Source: Acanthosepion esculentum
Lineage: Eukaryota > Mollusca > Cephalopoda > Sepiida > Sepiidae
DNA: 64,000 bases
Assembly: GCA_964036315.1 (NCBI GenBank)
Contig: OZ038500.1
Span: 59,115,946-59,179,945 of the forward strand
Reading direction: 5' to 3'
Part shown: positions 1 to 11,867 of the stretch, piece after piece
Numbering within the stretch: position 1 is the stretch's first letter
Layout of the letters: the number at the start of each line of letters is the position of its first letter
The notes under the pieces: model-generated
Database searches by the model: none
What the model saw: only the letters and a program-made list of their open reading frames with translations
What the model was told of the DNA's origin: nothing
Translations under genes and position numbers: made by a program

Positions 1-710
1 TAATTCTGACCCTGCCTATTCTATGTTCAATTTACATCTCTCTTATACAAAATTTATTATAATTTATCCATGTCCGATATATTCGAAGTGTTTATTTTTT
101 GAATTTTTTTTTTATAGATTCATTTCATTGCCATCTATGTGTTTATTCCCATTCAGTTTTGAAAAGGTGTATCCTGAGTCTTATTTCTTGGAACCTTTAG
201 CAGAGGTTGATGATTTTCTGTTCAAGATCATTCTTATAACAATTATGAATAGCTATGTCATCGGCATAGCTCCCCTAATCCTCAGTACATTCGGACGGAA
301 AACATGATCGTTGTCTTCTATTAACTTTTCTAGATTCGTTTCGTATCTGGTATGGAATGCTGAAATGATCAGAGTCCATCTGCGTTTGTAAAGGCGCAGC
401 GGTTTTCTAGGAAAAGTTTATTTCCTCCTTATTGTATTCCTGATGAAGTTTGAAATGTTTCTGTATTCAGGTCCTCACCAGGCATATAAGATTTTGTGGA
501 CTAATAAGTTACTCTATTTGATCGATTAATTCAGTGGATTTGGAACTTGCAAGTTGGTTTCTAATGAATGAGAAGTGGGTGACTCCATTGATGAAGTCAT
601 ATGCATAGGTGAGGTCAACATAGCAGATATACAATTTCCTATTAGAGAGGTATGCAATTTCCTGAAGGTGATTGATGACATATATACCATCTCACACGCA
701 TATATCATAT
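1..710. other. No gene recognised
   Basis: Mixed-composition DNA with short open frames on both strands (for example 575-700 on + and 526-708 on -). None has a recognisable domain, splice context or repeat relationship within this window. It runs into TA microsatellites at about 715. Confidence 0.5.
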
Positions 711-714
711 ATAA

Positions 715-852
715 TATTTATTTATATATATATATATATCTATCTATACACTATATTTGTCGATATATTTATAGGGGAAGTGTGCTTATATCTATCTATC
801 TATCTATACATTATATTTGTCGATATATTTATAGGGGAAGAGTACTAATATA

Positions 853-883
<31 letters not shown>

Positions 884-990
884 ATATATATATATATATA
901 TATATACTATATTTGTCGATATATTTATAGGGGAAGAGTGCTCACTATCATAGATATACATAATGCGGACAGATCAATCAAAACACCATG

Positions 991-1048
<58 letters not shown>
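715..1048. repeat. TA/TCTA microsatellite with embedded 35-bp minisatellite
   Basis: Three near-identical units containing TTTGTCGATATATTTATAGG occur at about 748, 811 and 907. They are separated by (TCTA)n and (TA)n runs and followed by a pure (TA)n run at 993-1048. The interleaving suggests expansion of a compound tandem repeat. Confidence 0.85.
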
Positions 1049-1049
<1 letters not shown>

Positions 1050-1052
<3 letters not shown>

Positions 1053-1695
1053 TATATGTATATGCGCCTATTTTGCATTTAGGCAGCAAACCTTCTTTTA
1101 TACATGTTTCGTTAAAGGCAACTAACAAGGAACTGCAATGAAGCTTTTTATTTCATTTTCCTTCTATTTGTAGAATTTGTTTTTTTCTGGACATAATGTG
1201 TGTAAAAACTAACCAAATGGCCTGCTATACTTTTAGCCATTATCATTATTTTACATTTTAACTGAATATATGTGTGGGTTGTGTGTACGTATATAGAATT
1301 ATAGGTATGTTTTAATTTCCAAACCCAGTCAGTACCTGGTGGCCGTGTTCGTAATTAATGTGACTTATTGTTTTTTTTTTTTCTTTTTTTATTGTTAGGG
1401 CTTCCATTGTTTGCTAATTTCGAAAAAAAAAATGGGAAGAAGTCTATCCAGGGCAGTATTAAGCTTAAAACTACTCTTCTTTAATCCCCACCCTAATTAT
1501 TTCTGGGGTCGCCATTAGTTGTCTCATTACTCTTCCCTTAATGTCTTTCGCGGTACGTAAAATGATGTCTAGATTTGGACTAAAAGAAAAAGTCGCAAAA
1601 TGTCAAGGCGACCTGTAGTTGCTGTTGAGAGACCATGGTCATACGGTATTTAGCTAAAACACTCGACATATGATGAAAAAATCTACTCGTTCGGT
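1050..1695. other. Intergenic, nothing recognised
   Basis: AT-rich sequence with short poly-T and poly-A runs. No coding frame or repeat family found elsewhere in the window was recognised. Confidence 0.5.
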
Positions 1696-1699
1696 TTAC

Positions 1700-2500
1700 G
1701 CTATTTACATTGTTCGGACTGTTGTTCTCATTTTCATTGTCTTATTCCCGACGTTTCGGCCGCTGTACACTGCGCCCTTCTTCAAGTGATATACGTTGGA
1801 ATTTCGAACCGAACACTCGCGTTGATTGTATAAGTTCCACGTGCCATGCCTTATCTGGATATCTCAATTTCAGTTATTTTCCTTTACTAACTCAACTATC
1901 CAAGTTTTTTTTGTTAACCTCTACTGTGTCCACGTATTGGACTCACAACTTTTTATAGTCAAGTCAATGGATTACTTCCAACAATGTTTTTATCCACTGG
2001 ACCATGATTATAGCAATGATGATGAGGACAACAGTCCGAACAAATAAATAGTGTAAATAATTACAATATCTCATCTGAGAAATATAGACAGATCCTTAAG
2101 AAGGACGGAGCGTACAACGGCCGAAACGTCGTGAATATGGCAATGAAGACGAGGACAACAGTCAGAAGAAAGGAAACAATGTCAATAGTTACAATGCCTC
2201 ATCTCAGATATATAGACAGATCCTGAAGAAAGCCGCGGCGTACAACTGCCGAAACGCCATGAATATGACAATGAAGATGAGGACAACAGTCCGAACAAAG
2301 TAAATAGTGGAAATAGTTACAATACCTCATCTCAGAAATATAGAGAGGTCCTGAAGAAAGCCACAGCGTGCAACGACCGAAACGTCCTGAAAATGACAAT
2401 GAAGATGAGGACAACAGTCCGAACAAAGTAAATAGTTAAAACAAATGTCTGAACAAAGTAATAGTGCAAAATTACAATACCTCATCTCAGAAATATAGAT
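1700..2500. repeat. Minisatellite family with CCGAAACGTC core, about 130-bp units
   Basis: At about 2060-2460 there are about three plus-orientation units. Each has a CTGAAGA-like segment, then a CCGAAACGTC-like core, then GATGAGGACAACAGTC, AATAGTTACAAT and CTCATCTCAGAAATATAGA. A further unit at about 1705-1790 lies in the opposite orientation. The same family recurs as a singleton at 37258-37330 and as a 13-14-unit array at 57280-58620, where the GAAGAAAG...CGAAACG segment is missing and the unit shrinks to 98 bp. Confidence 0.8.
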
Positions 2501-3420
2501 AGATACTCACTCGATTGTTGTGAATATAGCGGACGCCGTGCCAAGGTTCACTCACTGATATCTCATTGCCGACTGAATAACCACATGGCAGAGTGTCTGT
2601 TCATGCATGCGTAGTAAAGTCCCCTTTTACTAGCTGCCAAGTTAGCTCAAATTCATGTAACTAGTGCTCTCGTTAGACACAATAGCTGAATACGTGTCCA
2701 GCAGGACATTCAGATACCTAAATATTTTAGGTTTTGCCAGCGAAAGCTTCAAAATTATAAAAAATTAAATATTAAAATCCTAACAAAAAGAGGGAGTGCT
2801 ATATATTTTGTAACATGGCTATTGAAAAATTTCTGGTTTCTGCATCTTCTGCATTACAAATTGTTATTTTAAAACGAAACGGAGATAATATTTCTGTGTG
2901 TGGAAAACCTTTCTATTTTTTATCTAAATACTGCTGTCAGTTTTAATTACAAATCCAGCGCCCAAAGTATGACAGATAACAGCTACTGTCGTCGCGTCAG
3001 TTGAAATCTCGCATATGTTCTTCACGTGTGAAATACAATATGAACATAATAAGTGGTGGTATTTACTTATTAACACATGGTGGCCGGATATAAGACAGGG
3101 CCGTTTTTTGTCAGCTTCCGACACCTGGTTAACTTGATTAGCGTGGGTACATGTAAATTTTATTATTTTAGCCGAGGTCACAAACATCAAAAAACTCTAA
3201 ACAGGAAAGTCATAACAAGACTAAATTGATAAGTGGTAAAACGAAGTTTTTCATGCTTTTAAAAGCCAAAACAGAACGTGTTTTAGTACAACTTATTTGT
3301 TGTGTAAAACCAAGGAAGCTTTTTTCGATGTAAATATCAAACTAAAGAGCCTTTTCATTTTTGAAGACCAGGTTATATCAAGATATCTCTCAGATAATTA
3401 TATATGGAAAAGACTGATCT
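2500..3420. other. Intergenic, nothing recognised
   Basis: No recognisable element. A minus-strand open frame at 2924-3190 has no family features and no splice context. Confidence 0.45.
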
Positions 3421-4450
3421 AATGTAAAATAATCTAATATAAAAATATGATCTAATATAAAATAATCTAAATTAAAATCTAAAATAAACTATAAAATAAA
3501 ATAAAATCTAAAATAAATCTAATATAAAAATATGATCTAATATAAAATAATCTAAATTAAAATCTAAAATAAAGTATAAAATAAAATAAAATATAAAATA
3601 AATCTAATATAAAATATCATCTAAAATAAAATAATGCAAAATAAACTACAAATTAAAATAAAATAAAATCTAAAATGAAATCTAATATAAAATAATATAA
3701 AATAAAATATAAAATATACTATAAAATAAAATAAAATCTAAAGTAAAATTATAAATAATCTAATATAAAAAATATGACATAATATAAAATAATCAAAAAT
3801 AAAATATGAAATAAACTATAAAATAAAATAAAATCTAAAGTAAAATCTAATGTAAAAATATGATCTGATATAAATTAATCAAAAATAAAATATAAATAAA
3901 CTAAGAAATAAAATATAAAATAAAATATAAAATAACCTAATATAAAAATTTCATCTAATGTAGAATAACCTATAATAAAATATAAGATAAACTATAAAAT
4001 TAAATAAATAAAATCTAAAATAAAATCTAAAATAGTCTAATATAAAATATAAACTAATATAGAATAATATAAAAATATAAAAAACTATAAAATACGATAA
4101 AATAAATCTAAAATAAAATATAATATAAAATATGATCTAATATAGAATAAACTAAAAATATAAAATAAACTATACAATACGATAAAATAAATCTAAAATA
4201 AAATCTAAAATAATCTAATATAAAATATGATCTAATATAGAATAATCTAAATATATAAAATAAACTATACAATGCGATCAAATAAAATCTAAAGTAAACT
4301 CTAAAATAATCTAATGCAAAAATATCATCTAATATAGAATAATCTATAGTAAAATATAAAATAAACTATAAAATTAAATAAATAAAATCTAAAATAAAAT
4401 GTAAAATAATCTAATATAGAAATATAATCTAATACAAAATATAAAAAAAA
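3420..4450. repeat. A/T-rich low-complexity array
   Basis: About 1 kb built almost only from the words AAAATAAAA, ATCTAAAATAAA, TCTAATATAAAA and ATATGATCTAATATA. Higher-order blocks of about 90-130 bp are visible by eye (for example near 3430, 3530, 4020, 4110 and 4200), so it is a degenerate satellite, not random AT-rich DNA. G and C are nearly absent. Confidence 0.85.
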
Positions 4451-4904
4451 TATTCATCTGCTTCTTTGCCCTCCAACTTGTAAGCAAAATCAGAAAATTG
4501 TAATGTGATCGAAGTCTAGTAAAATTCGTAAATAAACACGCTATAAAACAGTAGTTAAATGAAAAACAAATAATTTACATAATCACTGTTTGGTGGCATT
4601 CATTTTTCAGAAGTCTTTGAATAACTTATATTTAAAAATGTTCAGCATTTAAATTACTGTCGTTAATCATGCAATTCTATTTCAAAGTTCAATTTATAAA
4701 TAAATATTTTAGCAACATTTTCAGAGTCATTCCTTATTTTAGGTTTTGCCTTATTTTTTTAAAAGTGTTCTACGATGTTTGATAATGCTACATAATGTAG
4801 CAGAACTATTTTTTTAGAGAATTGTATTTTACTCTGACTTCATCATTTTGACCTTTGAGGTCAGATACAGGAAAACAAAGGAAGTCGTTATTTATTAGTT
4901 CAAA

Positions 4905-5118
4905 CTAGTGTGGGTATGTTAGAGAGATAGAAAGGGATTTCAGAGAGTTATGGTTTACACGTCGAAGAATGTAGACATGTTATTTCGTGTTGGGAAACTT
5001 GCTCCCCAGTCTGGATGATAGAGCGACCCCACTGACTAGTTAAAAATATATGTCGACGTATTTAATAGAATAGATGTTTTACATCCCTTTTCTTGAAGTG
5101 TTCATTTAATCCCGAACG

Positions 5119-5152
<34 letters not shown>

Positions 5153-5190
5153 CGATCAGCGACCGGGAGAAGACGAGCAAGAGAAGGTAC
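4905..5190 (+). repeat. Dispersed repeat family R2, copy 1
   Basis: Shares, in order, TTTCAGAGAGTTATGG-like, TAGACATGTT, GCTCCCCA and GCGATCAGCGACCG-like blocks with 36430-36690 (+) and 39340-39620 (-). This copy holds a poly-A run at about 5118-5148. The family type is not recognised. Partly conserved order over about 280 bp in three copies supports a mobile origin. Confidence 0.6.
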
Positions 5191-5416
5191 AACGTCATGG
5201 AATCGACCCCGCCAACCAAAAGACCTCCCCAGAACAAGGCATCTAGGCAACAATAATATCTATCGAGATATATAAATACATTAGGGGCAATTTCGTAAAT
5301 TTAAATCTTTGTTTTCGTTAGCATGTCTCACGTTATTTAAAGATGTTATTGTTATGTCTCATCGTAACAACATGAAATTGTCGCTTGTACGTCTAAAAAC
5401 AATTTAAATCATTGTC

Positions 5417-5640
5417 AGTTATGCGCCATGCGTGGCACCCGATTAGGCGACCATGTATCTTTCGATACATTACTGACGAGGCAGATTTTTCCCCGCGGTA
5501 GGTTGCCATTTCTTTCTGCGGTAGACCAGTTGCCATCTAAGGCTATAGAACCCGGTCTGTCCTGCTATTTACCCATAGCTGGGGATGGGGAAAAAAGAAT
5601 TCATACCTTTCCCAAGGTTATTAGCACGTAAGTGAATATC
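5417..5640 (-). mobile_element. tRNA-Arg-type SINE (family A), lacking its head
   Basis: Contains the family A body: the hairpin ATGTATCTTTCGATACAT, the GAGGCAGATTTTTCCCCGC block and the GGTAGACCAGTTGCCAT block. It stops at TAAGTGAATATCA with no tRNA-like head and is followed at once by a second, fuller copy in the same orientation, so the pair is a fused tandem dimer. Octopus SINEs derived from tRNA-Arg have been described; assigning this copy to a named family is not possible here. Confidence 0.75.
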
Positions 5641-5643
5641 AAT

Positions 5644-5945
5644 CAGTTATGTACCATGCGTGATACTCACTTAGGCGATCATGTATCTTTCGATACATGA
5701 CTGACCAAGCAGATTTTTCCCACAGTAGGTTGCCATTTATTTCTACGGTAGACCAGTTGCCATCCAAGGCTATAAAACCCGGTCTGTCCTGCTACTTACC
5801 CATAGCTGGGGTGGGAAGAAGAGGAGGATTCATACATTTCCCAAGGGTATTAGCACAGAAGTGAATGTAATGGATTCCACTGGAATTCACTCTCGGCTCT
5901 CCGATTCCTAATCCGAACCGCTATCCATTACTCCACCGAACAATA
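5644..5945 (-). mobile_element. tRNA-Arg-type SINE (family A), near full length
   Basis: On the minus strand the element starts at about 5945 with a tRNA-like head (GTGGAGTAATGGATAGCGG resembles an A box of tRNA-Arg type). It continues into the ATTCACTT... body and the CATGTATCTTTCGATACATG hairpin, and ends near 5650. Downstream copy of a tandem pair with 5417-5640. Confidence 0.8.
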
Positions 5946-6900
5946 AAAAGGTACCAGTAGAATATAATACATTATATATAAATATTATGCTAACTAGGCT
6001 ATCATTTCACAATTGTATTGACTAGATGTAACCGTAAGTTCTATAGTAACAGTTTCTTTTCTCGCACTTCTCGCTTGTGGAACTTTTCCATTTTTATGAT
6101 TTACAGGCAAATTTGAACTTAAAAAAATCAAATCCCTTCTTTTGATTACTGTCCACTTGGTTACACATTGTTCTCACTCCATAATAATGTTTCACTTGTT
6201 ACATATTCTTTCACATTCCGTAAACCATTGCTTTTTAGTGGCTTTATTGCCTTGCATGGAGTGATATGATTAAACAAATCAATTCACCATAAGCAAGGGG
6301 ATAATGCCACTAAGATGAAACGGACTACTGAGGGGAGTAAAATAGAATCTTAAGAAAAATCTGTAGATCCATTCCTAAACAAGAAACAGGGTATAAACTT
6401 ATATTAATGTTAAACCCGATAATACGCAAACCTATTGAAGAAAAAATAAATATAAAAAATAAATAGCAAATAAAATTTCCAAGTTTAGGCGGAGATGTTA
6501 GAAGTATAGAGTTGACTGTAGAAGAAACCAGAAACCCAAAACAAAACAAATAACAAGTGATAAACCTCTACCCCTGTTCAAAAGACCGGAGAGGAGTGTG
6601 AGCCGGGCGATAGTTATTATTTATTATAATGGGTAAACAGACTGTCAAAACTTCAAGAACCTTAACAATTATTAACTTTAATACGAATCAAAGATAATGT
6701 TATAAAGAGATCAGAAATTCTTATCAGTATAATCATGATGCTAATTATAATTATATATTAATATTAATTAATTATGTATAAATTAAGTATATATTAATAT
6801 TAATTAATTATATATAAATATCATTCTAAGTGATTAACTACCAGTTTATCTGACTACAGCACATCAAAAATGAAGAAGGATTAGTAAGTATACTTATTTT
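5946..6900. other. Intergenic, AT-rich, nothing recognised
   Basis: The stretch 6237-6340 shares short words (GGCTTTATTG, CACTAAGATG) with the last 50 bases of the window in the opposite sense, a possible small dispersed repeat. Around 6740-6820 there are two copies of ATATTAATATTAATTAATTA. No gene seen. Confidence 0.45.
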
Positions 6901-6904
6901 AAAC

Positions 6905-7375
6905 AACATGTCCTTTCATGGCGTAGGCGATCATGGCTCTCCACACATTCTTTCCTTTTGTCACTTACAATAACTCTTAGCATTTTATCATTCCTTGTTT
7001 TCGTTCTGTTCTCTCTTTACATAAATTCGGCAATTCATGTCTGCTACAAGATGTTTCTTTTGTTTTCAGTGTGTCCTGAGTGGGAAAGTCTCCAAGCATT
7101 CTTTCCTCACCATGTGGCCCAGAAATTTAAGATGTATCTTTCAGATTTTAAGCAGCAGTTTTCTTGTAGTTCTTATGTTCCTTAAGGAATCTTCGTTATT
7201 CGCATATTCATTTCAACTTGGCTCCAGCATTCGTTAGTAGAATCATATTTGTTACTTTAAGTCTTATCTTTAGCTCTCAAGAAATTGCTTCAAAATTCAC
7301 TGCCATATCGAAAATTAGATAACACATAACAGTCCAACATTATTCTTAAATGTTTCTAACAACATCTTCCTCTTC
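6905..7375 (-). pseudogene. RTE-like LINE, C-terminal fragment (family L1R)
   Basis: Read on the minus strand with frame changes, this gives YGSEF-, LKFLGHMVRKECLETF- and WRAMIAYAMKGHV-like pieces. They are in the order and spacing of the C-terminal region of the LINE ORF2 fragment at 33972-35056 (YGSECWT, LKFLGLVMRKE, WRAMIAYILKGHGT). Several stops and shifts show an old 5'-truncated copy. The clade is inferred from this signature, not from a tree. Confidence 0.65.
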
Positions 7376-7739
7376 TAAATAGATAAACAAATTCTGTCTG
7401 TTCGTCCGTGTGACTGAAACTCCTCTATCTCGAGTAACACCTGCTTTACATAGACATATACCCTTTTGGAATCATGATATTACCAGGATTGAAAATCTGC
7501 CCTTCATCTGGTGCTTGAATATCCAACATTGTGATTTGTGTCCGGATGAGGTGGGAACAGTTAAAAATTCAAATTTTAAAATAACTGAAAAAAAATTAGT
7601 GATATTAAAAGTTTTTAATTTATATTGAATAACACAAAAACTTCGTGAATTAAAAAAACTATTAAATTCAGTTTAAAACTTAGCGAATTGAGGAAATCAA
7701 TATTATTTCTTCAAAATTCTATGGAATAAGAGTTTCAGT
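7376..7739. other. Intergenic, nothing recognised
   Basis: A plus-strand frame at 7410-7628 has no recognisable domain. AT-rich from 7570. Confidence 0.4.
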
Positions 7740-8112
7740 GAGAAGTTCCGTGACGTCAGGTTTTGTATTTCTCTTTGTCTCTGGTTCAAAGTGATGAACC
7801 CAACACTCATTCTGGGTTAGAAAATGTTCAAAGAAACCAGCTGGCTCTGCTTCAAACAATATCAGTTTTCCTGTTATGTTACCAGTCTGTGCACAAGTGT
7901 CTGAAGACGTGGAACCAACCGAGCTGAAACCTTCGTCACGCCAAATTCATTGTGGAGATTATTCACAACTCTCTCACGGGATATGCTAATAGCATTGGCT
8001 ACTTGATTTATAGTCAATAGCCTGTCATCCACCAAAATGTGGTGAACACAAATCAATGTTTTCCTAGCTGGTGGCCGTCTCAGAACGTTCAAACCTTGGG
8101 TCATATTCAAGA
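7740..8112 (-). pseudogene. mariner-type transposase fragment
   Basis: The minus-strand frame 8110-7874 encodes DDRLLTINQVANAISISRE, then VVNNLHNEFGVTKVSAR and VPRL. This is the second helix-turn-helix region and linker typical of mariner (Mos1/Hsmar-like) transposases. After a stop and frame changes, homology continues through VSLNIF-like and NECWVHHFEPETKRNTK-like stretches to about 7740. In active enzymes the ECWVHHFEPE block carries the first catalytic Asp; here the codon reads Asn, so the fragment is dead on sequence grounds. The rest of the DDE/D domain and both terminal repeats were not seen. Confidence 0.8.
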
Positions 8113-8341
8113 CTCTACATTTCTCTCCTAGATTTGCCTGTTCATTACTGCACTACTGATAAAACTGGAGCGTCATCCCCTAATGGACCAACTACACCAG
8201 CATGAATGTCATTGGAGTTTAAACCCTTTTTTCTCTGCAGATACTTGATGACAGTACGATGCCAAATTTTGTCCATTTTCATGTGAAGTTCCTACTTCTA
8301 ACTTTGAAGTCTTGTTTGAAAAATCAGATGTCAGTTTGTAA

Positions 8342-8805
8342 TTTAGGAATAAAGTGTCGCTGTCAACACTAGGGTTTGAACATAGATCGCCAGTCACCAA
8401 ACTCTCTACTCTATCCTCAATTACATTTCGGACAGTTCTTCTCTACTCTATCCTCTATTATTATACGGACCGCTATTCTCTACTCTATCCTCTATTATTA
8501 TCGGGCAGCTATTCTCTACTCTATCATCTATTATTATACGGACCGCTATTCTCTACTCTATCCTCAATTACTATACGGACAGTTCTTCTCTACTCTATCC
8601 TCTATTATTATATGGACCGCTATTCTCTACTCTATCCTCTATTATTATAGGGACAGCTATTCTCTACTCTATCATCTATTATTATACGGAACGCTATTCT
8701 CTACTCTATCCTCTATTATTATAGGGACAGCTATTCTATACTCTATTCTCTAGTATTATGCGGACCGCTATTCTATACTCTATCCTCTTATTATACGGAA
8801 AGACT
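8342..8805 (+). repeat. SINE-like unit with a 37-bp VNTR tail (arm 1 of inverted pair)
   Basis: Begins with AAAGTGTCGCTG...GGTTTGAACATAGAT (8348-8385), where GGTTTGAACA resembles a Pol III B box. This is followed by about ten units of a 37-bp repeat (TCTCTACTCTATCCTCTATT then ATTATACGGACCGCTAT). The same order, head then VNTR, occurs inverted at 9735-9990. Confidence 0.7.
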
Positions 8806-8817
8806 ATATTAATGCGT

Positions 8818-8930
8818 TGTTCGGAAGGTTGGTTCACTGTGTCGTGCTAGAAACTTTCCTCACTAGAATCTATCTTACATATTTATAAGTCAACGATTTC
8901 AACGCTTGTCATAGCCGAGGGTGATAATGT
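8818..8930 (+). pseudogene. CR1/Jockey-like LINE fragment
   Basis: Reads as a short degenerate version of the RT C-terminal stretch seen at 41060-41250 (LVHCVVLETFLTRIYLTYL-like, corresponding to GSLYR...AILYICKSQIRP). Parallel fragments occur at 14250 and 15355. Confidence 0.5.
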
Positions 8931-9734
8931 GGACAAGCTCCCAAAGTCTATAAAAGCTTCCCTGGCACATGTCCAACTCCAAGCCTGGAGAATAGGCGAA
9001 AGCGGAAAACTGGCGCCTCATAACCAGCTGATTCGGTTAAATGGAGATCGAAAACCCAGGAAGGCAGTCCATATAGAGCAGGGAAAACCCCGATTTTAAA
9101 CTTCCGCTACCTTGCGATCATTTCCAAAACAGGGAAAAACTATGGAAGTAAATCCGGAGAGAAAACCCCGGATTGAATCCCCGAAGGTTGTTGGCTGTCC
9201 ACGCTGACAGCTTTCCAGCATCTACTGCAAACAAGCCGTCCCCAAACGGAATGCCTTGTATTCCTTTGAATCTTGTTCGTATGGGGGTTACGTAATCTAG
9301 GCAAGGCACGTCCTCTACTCGGAATTCAAACCACCTGCTGCCTTGCATGCTTTTAACATATGAGTGGAGGAACAGGGTAACCACAACACCCCGATACAAA
9401 AGCAACCGGCTAGTCATTGCACGATTCCGCCTTGAATATCACCAATTGTGAGATGAGGGGAAGTGTTGACTAAAACCGAATAAATGAATGAATGGAAGTG
9501 GTCCTCGATATATTTTGACCAACATCTTTTGTGATGTCAACGAACACTCGCTACAACTTGTTTAATACCATCGATTACTCATTGTCACTTTCGTAATGCT
9601 CGTTGTAGTAGAGACTTTGTAATCGCAGATACAACTATAGTACCGCCGTTGAACAATACTGGTGTCAGACGACTTCGATTAGCACTGGCACTAATAGTAC
9701 TTGCTCGATAATACTCGTTCAAATAGTAACCTCC
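8931..9734. other. Spacer between inverted SINE-VNTR units
   Basis: Relatively GC-richer than its surroundings. It holds a minus-strand frame (9118-9417) with GVVVTLFLHSYVKSMQGSRW and FEFRVED. I cannot assign it to a family. Given its place inside an inverted repeat it is more likely repeat-derived than a host exon. Confidence 0.4.
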
Positions 9735-9990
9735 GAATAGTAATCAGTATAGAGAATAGTGTAGAGTATAGAGAATAGCGATTCGTATAGTAATAGAGGA
9801 TAATATACAAAAGAGTGATCCGTATAGTAATAGAAAATAGACTAGAAATGATAATCCATTAGACATTCTATTTATGCGTTTCCTCTATGGTCACGTGATC
9901 CACTTAATTCAATAATGGGATCGGCTGTGTTGCTCACTGGCAATCTATGTTCAAACTCAGGTGTCGGCAGCGACACTTTAATCCCATATA
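9735..9990 (-). repeat. SINE-like unit with 37-bp VNTR tail (arm 2, inverted)
   Basis: The minus strand from 9988 carries AAAGTGTCGCTGCCGACACC and GAGTTTGAACATAGAT, then a shorter and more degraded run of the TCTATTACTATACGGATC-type VNTR. It mirrors 8342-8805, so the two face each other across about 930 bp. Confidence 0.65.
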
Positions 9991-10790
9991 ACAACATCAT
10001 TTTGTGGGGAAAGTTTTCTTGATCGAGTCGAGAATTTTTCAGCATCCCGTTGTACACGCAAGTGTGAACGAGATATGTTCGAGATATAATCGAAGGAAAA
10101 AAGACATATAGAGAGATGTAATCGCCTATCAGCGAGGGCATGTTTATTAGTGTCAGACATTTTCATTAAGGAAGATGTCAGCTCGGGAAAAAAAAACACA
10201 AAAAAACATCGTCTTTTAAAATGAGATACATTCCTGGGTGATTGCTTACAACCTAAGAAATGATTTTTTTTTTATATGATTTGAAATGATCATTGCTTTC
10301 TTTTGAGACGGAAAAGAATCAGAGAAAAAAAAAAGATATTTCTGCTCAATAACATTTACCGAAATGTATAAGTTGACTAGGATTAAAATCTACATAAACA
10401 TGCTTAACTCACAGTTCAAATAGTTTCTCGTGACATATTTGTCAAGCGCTTTTGCATCATCTATAAAATATATAGATCGGCAAAGAACCAGAGCCAACGT
10501 TCAATTTACACATAAATGTCACGCTGTTTGTCTCGACTCTCTTTCCTTGAAAACGGCCACAGATAGACGCAAGTACTTGGAACATTAGAATTAACTGAGA
10601 AGTTCCTTTACAAATTAACAGCTGCAAGCAAACGACTTATTTGCTACTAGGGGAAATTCACAAAGTAGTAATAGCAATATTCGTAATAAAAAATAAAAAC
10701 CTTGTTTTTCCTGAAGAAGTCACTTTACAGGATGATATGTATAAAATAGGAACTTTTCCATTTTGTCATCAATTACGCATCCTACGTTAT
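9991..10790. other. Intergenic, nothing recognised
   Basis: Short minus-strand frames at 9872-10199 cover the inverted arm and its flank and look fortuitous. No other structure seen. Confidence 0.4.
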
Positions 10791-10794
10791 TATT

Positions 10795-10879
10795 AACACA
10801 CACGCACATACACGCGCGCACACACACACACACACATACACACACATACACACACACATACACGTACACGCAAGCACAG

Positions 10880-10928
<49 letters not shown>
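10795..10928. repeat. Compound (CA)n/(TA)n microsatellite
   Basis: Interrupted (CA)n to about 10898, then (TA)n to 10928, abutting the palindrome that follows. Confidence 0.95.
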
Positions 10929-10932
<4 letters not shown>

Positions 10933-11160
10933 TGAACATAGAAGTCAACACTTAGAGGCGACAGTCTGTTTCATGCTAGTGCAATCGTCAGGCAACAGCA
11001 ACTAAGTGCCTGACGATTGCATCTAGCATGAAACAGACTGTCGCCTCTAAGTGTTGACTTCCATGTCCACTTTTATATTTACACACGCTCTATCTCTGAT
11101 ATTGAGCACTTCATCCCATAAATATAGCACACTTTAAGACTATATTTCTTCATATATATA
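10925..11160. repeat. Palindromic element, copy 1 (hairpin plus tail)
   Basis: Left arm 10925-10994 and right arm 11007-11077 are near-perfect reverse complements around a 12-base loop; key words are AGTCAACACTTAGAGGCGAC and its complement. The unique tail TTTACACACGCTCTATCTCT...GAGCACTTCATCCC runs to about 11150 and ends in TA repeats. A second copy with the same arms and tail is at 20581-20790, and a half arm at 32831-32891. Confidence 0.85.
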
Positions 11161-11774
11161 TATATTTAGCCAGTCCGATAAATTTATGGGGGCAGAGATT
11201 GTTGGTTTATGACTTGGCCCGGCTAGACAATATGTTTCTATATATTTATATAGATGTGTGTGTATTGTGTGTGTACGTATGCGTTGTAGGGGTCTGCGCG
11301 GGAGTATAAGATTTTATCGCCTATGTGGTGTGTGTGTCGCCAAGAAATGTACACTCTTCCGGTATATCTTTGAAAATACACACCCTTTTCTTACTGAAAC
11401 CCCTCTTTAAATCTTCCCTCTGTTAGATTTTAATGCCCTCTCCACCTTCGGACCTCCCTGTCTCTCTCGTCTGTTACCCCTCTATATAGATCACAGGTCT
11501 CCCCACACTCTCACACATACTCTCACCAATTTTTACCGGAGTCGTTGTTCCGTTTTCTTTTTGAATCTGTAGTTCTGATGAATTGGATAGTTCTTACGAT
11601 TCCAATGGAATAAATTATGACCATGGAATATTAGTGTTTAAGTCTTTTTATTATATCCTTACTCTGTCCTGGACATCGAGTTCTACCTGGATCATATCCT
11701 CTTGGAATTATTTTTATACATATATGTATGTGTATATATAATTGCATATGTATGTGCATATTCACCACTAATAT

Positions 11775-11775
<1 letters not shown>
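11161..11775. other. Intergenic, nothing recognised
   Basis: Mixed sequence with TG-rich stretches at 11250-11340. No gene or window-internal repeat seen. Confidence 0.45.

Positions 11776-11777
<2 letters not shown>

Positions 11778-11865
<88 letters not shown>
11778..11865. repeat. (TA)n-(TG)n microsatellite, SINE tail
   Basis: (TA)n at 11778-11812 then (TG)n to 11865. It directly follows the 3' end of the minus-strand SINE at 11866-11995, so it is read as that element's tail. Confidence 0.9.

Positions 11866-11867
<2 letters not shown>

Noticed and set aside
440..465. CTGATGA...GAAA at the left end as a hammerhead
   Set aside because: Only five bases separate the two boxes, so no stem II can form.
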